Assembly: GCA_021153265.1 (NCBI GenBank)
Contig: JAGKTU010000105.1
Coordinates: forward strand, 1-5,283
DNA length: 5,283 bases
DNA from: Clostridia bacterium
Lineage (GTDB): Bacteria > Bacillota > Clostridia > Oscillospirales > Oscillospiraceae
Direction: 5' to 3'
Part shown: positions 1 through 5,283 of the stretch, piece by piece
Layout: each line of letters begins with the position of its first letter
Numbering within the stretch: the first letter of the stretch is position 1
Made by a program: the position numbers and the translations under genes
Notes under the pieces: generated by a model
The model's database searches: none
What the model saw: the letters and a program-made list of their open reading frames with translations, nothing else
Told to the model about the DNA's origin: nothing

Positions 1-1209
1 CTGATTGCGCTGGCCGGTGTGCATGACGCCTTCCATGTAGTTGAACCATGCGTGGAACTTACGCTCGATGACGGACTCGAAGTCCACCTGCATCTTCTTG
101 CCGGCGACTTCCACGTAAGTACACAGAGCCAGATCCTTGGCATCGGCCAGGTCGGGGCCGATGACGGTGATCTTGTGATCCTCGATCTCGTTCAGCTCGC
201 GCATGACCACCAGCTCCGCGGTGGGGTTCTTACCGGAGTAGAACTCGTTGTGCATATCGGACTTACGGATGATCTCGCCCTCAAATGCGGCGGCAAATGC
301 CACGGGGATGGGCAGTTCCTTGATCTTGATCTTGATATTACGCAGTTCCAGAGACTTCTTGACAGTCTCGGCGTGGTCGCAAACAGACTCCAGTGCGCCG
401 GGAACCTGATTCTCAGCCAGATCGATGTCCACCACAACGGGGAAGCCCAGAGCGATGGCGCCGGCACCGGCAGAGACCACCACGGCATCGATGGCGCCGA
501 AGGTGTTGACGAATGCGGGCACGCGATTCTTGGTGTAATCCAGCAGACCAGCCAGATTGCCGGGCTGGACGTTGCCGAAGATCAGCGCGGCACGGACAGC
601 CACGGTGACGACATGGATGACGGAGGTGACATCGTGACCCAGAGGAATGACACGCAACTCCAGGCCCATCTTCACGCCGCCGTTCATGCACTGCTCGATG
701 ACCTCGCCCACCAGGAAGGTCATGATGCCCTTGGACTGGTAGTCCTTGACCACCTTGACCACGTCCTCGGGATTCTCGGCCTTGCCCAGAACGACAGCAA
801 CGCCGGGGATATCGCCGGTAACCAGCGGCACGCCCAGAGAGCGGATGATAGGATCGGGAACGAAGCCAATGCCGGTTTCATTCTCATAGGGATTGCCGCC
901 TGCGACGTACTTCAGACCCTCGATGATCTCAGCGCCCACAGCGGTGGCAAGACCTGCATTCAGAGCCTGGCCCAGATCCTCCTGATTGGTGATCAGGCTC
1001 TTCAGCACACCCACGCAGGGGATCAGGTCACCCAGAGTCTTGACCTTGACGCCGGTAGCGGCATAAATCGTGGGGAAATAATATGCGGTATCGGGGAATG
1101 CGATCTCCTTGTCTGCGCCGTACTTCGCGATGGCGTCGTTGACCGCGCCCTCAGTCAGGCCGGCAACTGCATTGCTGCCGCCATAGATCAGATCGGTTAA
1201 TACACTCAT
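1..1209 (-). CDS. acsB: Acetyl-CoA synthase catalytic subunit (CO-methylating), N-terminal part; 3' end outside window
   Basis: AcsB condenses a methyl group delivered by the corrinoid iron-sulfur protein with CO and CoA to make acetyl-CoA, in the cytoplasm, normally in complex with CO dehydrogenase. Translating the minus strand from 1209 gives 403 codons with no stop, running off the window edge. It reads like bacterial AcsB: FPDTAYYFP at residues 38-46, a TLGDLIP segment, EIIEGLKY, FEGEIIRKSDM at 309-319 and HTGQRN at 397-402 all have close counterparts in the Moorella protein as I remember it. The family is about 700-730 residues, so the N-terminal CODH-contacting domain and part of the middle domain are visible. 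The A-cluster cysteines lie further C-terminal and cannot be checked. The ATG is supported by GGGAGG 7 bases upstream; the N-terminus looks some 15-20 residues shorter than Moorella's. Codon use is strongly GC-ending, as in the other acs gene here. The presence of the N-terminal domain argues against the shorter archaeal CdhC form. Confidence 0.95.
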   Translation of the reverse strand, partial: MSVLTDLIYGGSNAVAGLTEGAVNDAIAKYGADKEIAFPDTAYYFPTIYAATGVKVKTLGDLIPCVGVLKSLITNQEDLGQALNAGLATAVGAEIIEGLKYVAGGNPYENETGIGFVPDPIIRSLGVPLVTGDIPGVAVVLGKAENPEDVVKVVKDYQSKGIMTFLVGEVIEQCMNGGVKMGLELRVIPLGHDVTSVIHVVTVAVRAALIFGNVQPGNLAGLLDYTKNRVPAFVNTFGAIDAVVVSAGAGAIALGFPVVVDIDLAENQVPGALESVCDHAETVKKSLELRNIKIKIKELPIPVAFAAAFEGEIIRKSDMHNEFYSGKNPTAELVVMRELNEIEDHKITVIGPDLADAKDLALCTYVEVAGKKMQVDFESVIERKFHAWFNYMEGVMHTGQRNQ

Positions 1210-1216
1210 GTGAAAT

Positions 1217-1222
1217 CCTCCC
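1217..1222 (-). promoter_or_regulatory. Ribosome binding site of acsB
   Basis: On the minus strand GGGAGG lies 7 bases before the ATG at 1209. It is a near-consensus Shine-Dalgarno sequence and fixes the start of acsB. Confidence 0.85.
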
Positions 1223-1267
1223 TAAAGAATTTTGTAAAAAATGAATAGCGGGAAACAGGGAATTGCG

Positions 1268-1297
1268 ATCATACTATTCCTATCCTTTATTATCCAA
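1268..1297 (-). promoter_or_regulatory. Candidate sigma-A promoter for acsB
   Basis: On the minus strand a TTGGAT (1292-1297) and a TATGAT (1268-1273) are separated by 18 bases in an AT-rich stretch. They lie between the terminator of the upstream gene (1361-1391) and acsB, and would give a leader of about 50 bases. Each box departs from consensus, and a GATAAT overlaps the proposed -35 region as an alternative -10. That acsB needs its own promoter follows from the strong terminator just upstream; the exact boxes are a guess. Confidence 0.4.
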
Positions 1298-1360
1298 CAA
1301 AATTTCCAAAAAGTCCATACCCAAAATGCAAAAAACAAGGAATATTGCTCTGCCCTCGTT

Positions 1361-1391
1361 AAAAAAGCCTTCCCCGGTGGGGGAAGGCTTT
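1361..1391 (-). terminator. Rho-independent terminator of the zinc-ribbon/TM2 gene
   Basis: A perfect 12-base-pair hairpin (arms 1364-1375 and 1380-1391, 4-base loop) begins 20 bases after the TAA of the TM2 gene. On the minus strand it is followed by a T run: six consecutive Ts counting the end of the stem. This is a textbook intrinsic terminator for minus-strand transcription. It should largely separate acsB from the genes upstream. Confidence 0.95.
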
Positions 1392-1411
1392 GAGAAAGCT
1401 TTTCAAGCAGA

Positions 1412-2143
1412 TTACTTCGCCAGAGGTACGCCGTTGGAGTCTGCGTTCAGGGAACCGGTCAGCAAACGGACGCAGTCGACCAATGCCCAAATGGCGCCGC
1501 CCGCACCCAAAGTAAACAGAGAGAGCAGGATCTTGGCGATACCATAATTATTGAAGCCCAGATAGAAATCGTGAATGCCAATGGAGCCCAGGAAGAACGC
1601 CAGCAGAATGGCCGTAGTCTTGGACTTCTGTCCGTTGGCTACCATGGAAGCCGAGCCTGCAACCGCACAGCCGCAACTGGTGCAAATCGCCGCGCCGGGA
1701 TAGATCTGATTGCCGCAGTTTCGGCAATAGTTTCTGCCCGTTCCCACGGAAAAACCGCAACTGACGCAGATGGACGCACCGGGTGCTACAGGACGGCCGC
1801 AATTCTGGCAATAGCTTGTTCCGCCGTAACCGTAACCGGGGTGAGGCTGGTAGCCGGGATTAGGCTGGTAGCCGGGATTGGGCTGGTAACCGGGGTTGGG
1901 CTGGTAGCCGGGGTTAGGCTGGTAGCCGGGATTGGGCTGGTAGCCGGGATTGGGCTGATTGCTGTATCTGGGCGTCACATTCTGCTGGTAAGCAGGTGTA
2001 TGGTTCCGAACATAGCCGGAGCCATTCTCAGTGGCCAAGTCTGCAGGCTTCGAAAAACCGCTGGCAGAGGTCAGCGCACTGCCGCAGCACTCGCAAAACT
2101 GGAAATCATCCGGGTTATTTTTTCCGCATTTACTACAAATCAC
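1412..2143 (-). CDS. Zinc-ribbon and TM2-domain membrane protein with a QPNPGY repeat
   Basis: This 243-residue protein has a modular layout. An N-terminal zinc ribbon has cysteine pairs C3/C6 and C17/C20. Next come a polar linker and seven hexapeptides (six QPNPGY, one QPHPGY) at residues 63-104. Two more zinc ribbons follow (C112/C115 with C126/C129, and C140/C143 with C154/C157). A TM2 domain at about 176-230 has two hydrophobic helices around a GIHDFYLG-type turn, the hallmark of that family. TM2 proteins are small two-helix membrane proteins, mostly of unknown role in bacteria; zinc-ribbon/TM2 combinations are common in Firmicutes. The start is GTG, chosen because AAAGGGGA sits 7 bases upstream and no in-frame ATG is available nearby. 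The gene has its own promoter and terminator, so it is a single transcription unit. Codon use is less biased than in the acs genes, suggesting modest expression. No signal peptide is seen, so the ribbons are probably cytoplasmic. Function is unknown; no link to acetyl-CoA synthesis is visible. Confidence 0.9.
   Translation of the reverse strand: MICSKCGKNNPDDFQFCECCGSALTSASGFSKPADLATENGSGYVRNHTPAYQQNVTPRYSNQPNPGYQPNPGYQPNPGYQPNPGYQPNPGYQPNPGYQPHPGYGYGGTSYCQNCGRPVAPGASICVSCGFSVGTGRNYCRNCGNQIYPGAAICTSCGCAVAGSASMVANGQKSKTTAILLAFFLGSIGIHDFYLGFNNYGIAKILLSLFTLGAGGAIWALVDCVRLLTGSLNADSNGVPLAK
1832..1957 (-). repeat. Seven tandem 18-base repeats encoding QPNPGY
   Basis: Seven direct 18-base units with no spacers lie inside the TM2 gene, in frame. 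The units starting at 1868, 1922 and 1940 are identical. The others differ at one to a few positions, mostly synonymous; the unit at 1832-1849 changes Asn to His. The product is a Pro/Gly/Tyr/Gln-rich flexible segment between the first and second zinc ribbons. The near-identity suggests recent expansion by slippage or unequal exchange. Confidence 0.95.
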
Positions 2144-2150
2144 ACAAAAG

Positions 2151-2158
2151 TCCCCTTT
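2151..2158 (-). promoter_or_regulatory. Ribosome binding site that sets the GTG start of the TM2 gene
   Basis: AAAGGGGA on the minus strand lies 7 bases before the GTG at 2141-2143. It supports the unusual start codon, directly followed by Ile-Cys-Ser-Lys-Cys, the first zinc ligand pair. Confidence 0.75.
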
Positions 2159-2171
2159 CTGCGTTTTGTAT

Positions 2172-2200
2172 ATTATACTTCAGGAAAAACCTTCTGTCGA
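2172..2200 (-). promoter_or_regulatory. Sigma-A type promoter of the TM2 gene
   Basis: On the minus strand TCGACA (2195-2200, five of six to consensus) is followed after exactly 17 bases by a perfect TATAAT (2172-2177). Transcription would start near 2165, about 20 bases ahead of the GTG start. The surroundings are AT-rich, and the preceding gene is closed by a hairpin at 2309-2345. Confidence 0.85.
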
Positions 2201-2308
2201 AACATAATTTGCTAAATGTGATAAAATCCGCCATGATTCACTAAAAAATTATATCCCTCGTACAGGCTTGGCATAGCCACCGAGAAATCCGGGAATGATC
2301 CGCATAAA

Positions 2309-2345
2309 TGCGTGCGGGGGCAGCAAATTGCCGCCCCCGCACGCA
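2309..2345 (-). terminator. Hairpin terminator after the lipoprotein gene
   Basis: A 13-base-pair perfect stem (arms 2309-2321 and 2333-2345) starts 12 bases after the TGA of the lipoprotein gene. The loop region can pair a little further. On the minus strand only a short T stretch (ATTTATG) follows, so it is a strong hairpin with a weak U tract. It may act as a terminator or as a 3' end stabiliser. Confidence 0.7.
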
Positions 2346-2357
2346 CAAAATGTTATT

Positions 2358-2777
2358 TCAGTTTCCCAGCGACAGGCGGATGTAAGCAAAACCCTCACCC
2401 TCGCGGTCGGAAAGGTACTCGAACTCGACGAGGATCTCCGTTCCGTCATCCAGTTCCACCTCGTAGGTACAGGTTTCCTGCTTAGTTTTTCCCTGCAAGT
2501 CCACATTGCTGTGGATATTCACGCCGGTCCGCTTGAAATCTTCCATTTCCCGGCCATCCAGAAAGTCGACCATGCTCTGAATGCCATCTTCCGTATCCGC
2601 TTCCTCAGCCACATCCGGATGCATCAGTTCCAACCCTTCGTCCACATCGCCGGCGGACAGGGCTTCCATCATATCTTCAAAACAGGGCTCGCTTTCAGAC
2701 TTTAAGTCCAGACCGCAGCCGCTCAGCATCGACGCCATGAGCAAAGCGGCGAGGAAACAGGCAAATACTCTCTTCAT
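2358..2777 (-). CDS. Small acidic lipoprotein of unknown function
   Basis: This 139-residue protein has a typical lipoprotein signal peptide: a positive MKR start, a hydrophobic core and the lipobox LSGC at residues 18-21. The mature protein should therefore be lipid-anchored through Cys21 on the outer face of the membrane. The mature part is strongly acidic, with a helical stretch (about 30-60, including EALSAGDVDEGLELM) followed by beta-rich sequence (about 84-139, with a TYEVELDDG segment and a closing GFAYIRLSLG segment). That arrangement resembles the small NTF2-like/DUF4878-type lipoproteins of Clostridia, but this is a judgement from pattern, not a family match. The ATG is supported by AGGAGG with a 5-base spacing from GGAGG. 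No clear promoter is seen in the 190 bases upstream, so it may depend on read-through past the terminator of the preceding acs gene or on a weak promoter. No tie to the Wood-Ljungdahl pathway is evident. Confidence 0.85.
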   Translation of the reverse strand: MKRVFACFLAALLMASMLSGCGLDLKSESEPCFEDMMEALSAGDVDEGLELMHPDVAEEADTEDGIQSMVDFLDGREMEDFKRTGVNIHSNVDLQGKTKQETCTYEVELDDGTEILVEFEYLSDREGEGFAYIRLSLGN

Positions 2778-2782
2778 TGTTA

Positions 2783-2788
2783 CCTCCT
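2783..2788 (-). promoter_or_regulatory. Ribosome binding site of the lipoprotein gene
   Basis: AGGAGG on the minus strand, with 5 bases between its GGAGG core and the ATG at 2777. It lies just downstream of a small inverted repeat (2794-2811), which could influence access to it. Confidence 0.85.
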
Positions 2789-2793
2789 ATGCT

Positions 2794-2958
2794 TTGCGCC
2801 GGATTGCGCAAAAAAGCAAACTGGCTGGGAGGGTTGCGCCCGGGAGCGCTGCCGGTGGCAGATCAAGCGACCGGGCAAGCGGTGCAGCGGTCGGCGAGAA
2901 GCAAGCCTGCTTCGTCAGGCGCAGCTTCTGCCGGGAACCGCAAACGGAAACACCCTCC
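2794..2958 (-). other. GC-rich leader with nested inverted repeats, possible structured RNA
   Basis: No credible gene lies between the acs terminator and the lipoprotein start. The stretch holds several complementary arms: an outer pair 2828-2834 with 2952-2958 (7 bases); 2897-2902 with 2924-2929 enclosing 2905-2909 with 2916-2920; 2868-2873 with 2888-2893; 2849-2853 with 2857-2861 (3-base loop); and, outside the outer pair, 2794-2799 with 2806-2811 next to the ribosome binding site. Together they can form a closed multi-branch fold. I do not recognise any known riboswitch or ncRNA family. Short stems also arise by chance in GC-rich DNA, so the call is tentative, and the strand is assumed from gene orientation. 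Confidence 0.35.
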
Positions 2959-2965
2959 AAAATAA

Positions 2966-3005
2966 GCAAAGTCCGGGAGGGAGGTAAATCTCCCTCCCGG
3001 TTTGC
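2966..3005 (-). terminator. Hairpin terminator after the acsC-acsE fusion gene
   Basis: A perfect 11-base-pair stem (2973-2983 with 2990-3000, 6-base loop) starts about 22 bases after the TAA. It is extended by GCAAA/TTTGC pairing (2966-2970 with 3001-3005) across a 2-base bulge. On the minus strand the stem is followed by ACTTTGCTTATTTT, a T-rich but interrupted tail. It probably ends most transcription of the fusion gene, with some read-through into the lipoprotein possible. Confidence 0.8.
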
Positions 3006-3027
3006 ATTACGGGATATTCAGTCCTAA

Positions 3028-5283
3028 TTACAGGTCGAGATAGCTGTCAGAGTACAGGACGTGGTTCTTGAAGATGTCGCAGGACTTGATGGTCTCCATC
3101 AGGCGCAGGTCGTTGGGGTTGACGATAGCGGAGGTCAGACCCTGCATCATGCACATAGCGACCAGAGCGGAGTCCATGATGGGACGCACCGTTTTGGGAG
3201 CGCCGTTGGAGTTGTTGGACAGACCACCGGTGGACTTCAGGCCCTTGTCGGAGAACATCTTGATGGCCTCCAGAACCTCCATCTGCTTGTCCTGCATGCC
3301 CTTGACGACCAGGAACAGGGGGTCGAACCACAGATCGTCGGAGGTCATACCCAGGGACAGGCCGCGCTCGAGCATGTTGTCGCAGTGGACCATACGCTCG
3401 TCATTGTCCTTGGCGATGCCGTCAGCGGAGCACAGAGCGATACAGATAGCATCGTTGGCAGCAGCCAGATCGATGTAGCCGATACGGGAGCCGGCGTCAG
3501 CGGAGTTGACGATGGGCTTGCCGTTGGTACGGTTGTAAACCTTGATGCCGGCCTCGATAGCCTTCATGTTGGCGGTGTCCAGAGCCAGAGGAACGTTGTT
3601 GAAGTTCTCCTGCAGCAGCTTGACAGCCCACATCATGCGCTCGGGACCGTCCTTCTCAGCGGGTCCGATGTTGACGTCCAGATAGGTAGCGCCGGCCTTG
3701 ATCTGAGCAGCGGCACGCTCCAGAATGGGGGCGGGATCGCGCTCGTCCATAGCCTTGCGGATGGAAGGAGCGATGCAGTGGATGCGCTCGCCGATGGTGA
3801 CGAAGGTCTTGGACTCGGGGTTGTGGCCCTTGTAGGTAACGCCCATATCGACAACTTCAATCTTGGGAACGCGGGTCTCCAGCAGCTCCTCGAAGGACAG
3901 CTCCTTGACCTCTTCCTTGGGACCGGCAGCCTTGGCAGCGCGCTCAGCCTCAGCGGCCTTGGCACCAGCCTCGTACTCCTTGTCCTTCATGTACTTGGGC
4001 AGCTGGACGGCCTCCAGAGGACCGACGACAACGTTCCACTCAGGCAGCTTCTCCTGAATTTCGCCCTTCATGACGGCGACCTTGCCGGGGATGATCAGGG
4101 TACGGTTCTTGATCTTGTTAGCGATGTCCAGCTCGTCGAAGGTCTTCTTGACGGTGGAGGAGGACAGCTTGCCGGCAGCCCAGGCAGTCAGAACGGACAT
4201 ACCGGAAGCGTCGGTGATGATCAGGTTCACGGGCTGGCCGGAACGCTCCAGCTCGCCGGAGACCAGGAAGTAGGTCAGAGCGAAGTCGACGGTCAGAGCG
4301 CAGGGGCTGTTCTCGTCGGCGCCGTTGATGGGGTAGATCTTAGCCTCGACCTTCATGGGCTTCTGAGGATCGGTGAAGATGTTCTGGCGCAGGCCGTACA
4401 GGGGCAGAGCCTGAGCATAGCTCATCTCGCTCATGACGATGATGGAAGCATACTTCTCAACGAACATAGCAGCCAGAGCGGTCTGCAGGCGGCTGTCGCC
4501 CTTAGCGATCTTAGCCACATTGACGATGGAGGGATAGCCGAAGGTACGATCCTCCTGCTTCAGAGCGGTGCGGCGGACATTGACAGCATTGGCCAGAGTC
4601 TCCTTGGCGGTAGCGCCGGTGACGTCCAGAACCAGGTTCTTGTTGCCCTTAGCTTCCAGCTTCTTGACGGTGTCGTACAGGTCGGAGATGTTGGAAGCCC
4701 AAACACCCAGAGCCACACCGGCGGAGGTAGCCAGATCGCTCATAGCCTCCCAGTTGTCGGGGGTAGCGCCATCCAGGATGACGTTCTTGCCGGCAACAGC
4801 CAGAGCAGCCTTGGCGCACTCAACGTCCCAGCACTCCAGAACCAGAGCGCGGCCGGTAGCGGCAGCCTTCTTGACCAGCTCAGCATAGACAGCGGGATCG
4901 GACTGCTTGTTTGCAACATGGACGAACTCCACGTACATACGCTCGCCGATACGCTCGTAGTCGACCTTCTGCAGGTCAGCCAGCTTCTCATCGGCCTTGT
5001 CAGCGCAGTCGGTGCAGACGCAGACAGCAAACAGGTTCTTGTTGACCAGGGTCTTCTCGTGACGGAACAGGACAGTCTCGCCGCCCAGCTTGTAATCGCC
5101 AACGGAAATGGTCTTCATCAGAGGAGCGGTGGCAGAGTTCAGGGTAGCCAGAGCTTCCTCGGAGAAGTAGGGGCACTTGTCGATGGACACAGCACCCTGA
5201 GCCACCTTCATGCAGAATGCCATACAGGTGGGAGAGCCGCACTCCTTACAGTTCTTCTTAGGAGACAGCTTAAAAATGTCAAG
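3028..5283 (-). CDS. AcsC-AcsE fusion: corrinoid iron-sulfur protein large subunit joined to methyltetrahydrofolate methyltransferase; 5' end outside window
   Basis: One uninterrupted frame gives 751 visible residues; probably fewer than ten N-terminal residues are missing. Residues 1 to about 434 match the AcsC/CdhE large subunit. The N-terminus has a CX2CX4CX16C [4Fe-4S] motif (cysteines near 12, 15, 20 and 37), followed by the TIM-barrel part (LRQNIFTDPQKP) and the corrinoid-binding end (SVLTAWAAGK at about 363-372). Residues about 435-493 are a linker, first Ala/Lys/Glu-rich. Residues about 494-751 match the AcsE methyltransferase, normally a separate protein of about 262 residues. This part has IGERIH, DVNIGP at 536-541, and likely counterparts of the four Moorella folate-site residues: Asp569 (ALDT), Asn593 (VNSAD), Asp654 (FDPL) and Asn690 (LSNNS). 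The product should move the methyl of methyl-tetrahydrofolate onto its own or a partner's cobamide and deliver it to acetyl-CoA synthase. The small corrinoid subunit AcsD is not in the window. The Met at 5223 lies inside the cluster motif and is not the start. Confidence 0.93.
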   Translation of the reverse strand, partial: LDIFKLSPKKNCKECGSPTCMAFCMKVAQGAVSIDKCPYFSEEALATLNSATAPLMKTISVGDYKLGGETVLFRHEKTLVNKNLFAVCVCTDCADKADEKLADLQKVDYERIGERMYVEFVHVANKQSDPAVYAELVKKAAATGRALVLECWDVECAKAALAVAGKNVILDGATPDNWEAMSDLATSAGVALGVWASNISDLYDTVKKLEAKGNKNLVLDVTGATAKETLANAVNVRRTALKQEDRTFGYPSIVNVAKIAKGDSRLQTALAAMFVEKYASIIVMSEMSYAQALPLYGLRQNIFTDPQKPMKVEAKIYPINGADENSPCALTVDFALTYFLVSGELERSGQPVNLIITDASGMSVLTAWAAGKLSSSTVKKTFDELDIANKIKNRTLIIPGKVAVMKGEIQEKLPEWNVVVGPLEAVQLPKYMKDKEYEAGAKAAEAERAAKAAGPKEEVKELSFEELLETRVPKIEVVDMGVTYKGHNPESKTFVTIGERIHCIAPSIRKAMDERDPAPILERAAAQIKAGATYLDVNIGPAEKDGPERMMWAVKLLQENFNNVPLALDTANMKAIEAGIKVYNRTNGKPIVNSADAGSRIGYIDLAAANDAICIALCSADGIAKDNDERMVHCDNMLERGLSLGMTSDDLWFDPLFLVVKGMQDKQMEVLEAIKMFSDKGLKSTGGLSNNSNGAPKTVRPIMDSALVAMCMMQGLTSAIVNPNDLRLMETIKSCDIFKNHVLYSDSYLDL

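Noticed and set aside
19..1200. Long open frame of 393 codons on the plus strand
   Set aside because: It lies antisense to acsB across nearly its whole visible length. Its His/Asp/Leu-rich composition is what the complement of GC-ending codons produces. The minus-strand frame has clear AcsB motifs.
1832..1957. Possible CRISPR-like array
   Set aside because: The 18-base units are directly joined with no spacers and keep the reading frame of a protein, so it is a coding tandem repeat.
1571..2215. Plus-strand open frame of 214 codons with a repeated Val-Ala-Gly pattern
   Set aside because: The pattern is the reverse reading of the QPNPGY repeat in the TM2 gene. The minus strand has promoter, ribosome binding site, zinc ribbons and terminator.
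2248..2253. A second TATAAT on the minus strand upstream of the TM2 gene
   Set aside because: No reasonable -35 box lies 16-18 bases upstream, and a much better promoter sits closer to the gene at 2172-2200.
2581..3027. Plus-strand open frame of 148 codons running through the lipoprotein gene and the intergenic region
   Set aside because: It crosses the antisense of a clear lipoprotein signal peptide, the leader and the acs terminator. No ribosome binding site or recognisable domain was seen.
3068..3478. Plus-strand open frame of 136 codons opposite the methyltransferase domain, and similar short frames opposite the rest of the fusion gene
   Set aside because: These are shadow frames of a strongly biased coding sequence, without ribosome binding sites or recognisable motifs.
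5221..5223. ATG at 5223 as the start of the AcsC-AcsE protein
   Set aside because: The frame stays open upstream to the window edge and encodes the first three cysteines of the AcsC iron-sulfur motif and the preceding conserved KKNC segment, so the real start is outside the window.

Overview
The window comes from a bacterium and carries part of a Wood-Ljungdahl (reductive acetyl-CoA) locus. Several features point to an anaerobic, acetogenic or acetate-metabolising member of the Clostridia (Bacillota). There is a bacterial-type acetyl-CoA synthase with its N-terminal domain, strong GGAGG-type ribosome binding sites, rho-independent terminators, and the style of the accessory genes (a small lipoprotein and a zinc-ribbon/TM2 protein). 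No rRNA or other marker is present, so a finer placement is not supported.

All four genes lie on the minus strand, so transcription runs from high to low coordinates. First (5283 to 3028) comes a large open frame, cut at its 5' end by the window edge. It joins two normally separate proteins in one chain: the large subunit of the corrinoid iron-sulfur protein (AcsC/CdhE-like) and the methyltetrahydrofolate:corrinoid methyltransferase (AcsE-like). A strong hairpin terminator follows at 2966-3005. Next is a GC-rich leader of about 190 bases with several nested inverted repeats (2794-2958), then a small acidic lipoprotein (2777-2358) with its own hairpin (2309-2345). A good sigma-A promoter (2172-2200) drives a GTG-started protein (2143-1412) with three zinc ribbons, a hexapeptide repeat and a TM2 membrane domain, ending at a textbook terminator (1361-1391). 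Last is the first part of acsB (1209 to 1), the catalytic subunit of acetyl-CoA synthase, cut at its 3' end by the window edge.

Functionally, the fusion protein would take the methyl group of methyl-tetrahydrofolate (AcsE part) onto the cobamide of the corrinoid protein (AcsC part). AcsB would then combine that methyl with CO and CoA to give acetyl-CoA. The lipoprotein and the TM2 protein have no evident part in this chemistry; they split the acs genes into separately terminated units. The most notable points are the AcsC-AcsE fusion, an extra cysteine cluster in its AcsC part, the interrupted acs gene order, and the possibly structured leader ahead of the lipoprotein.
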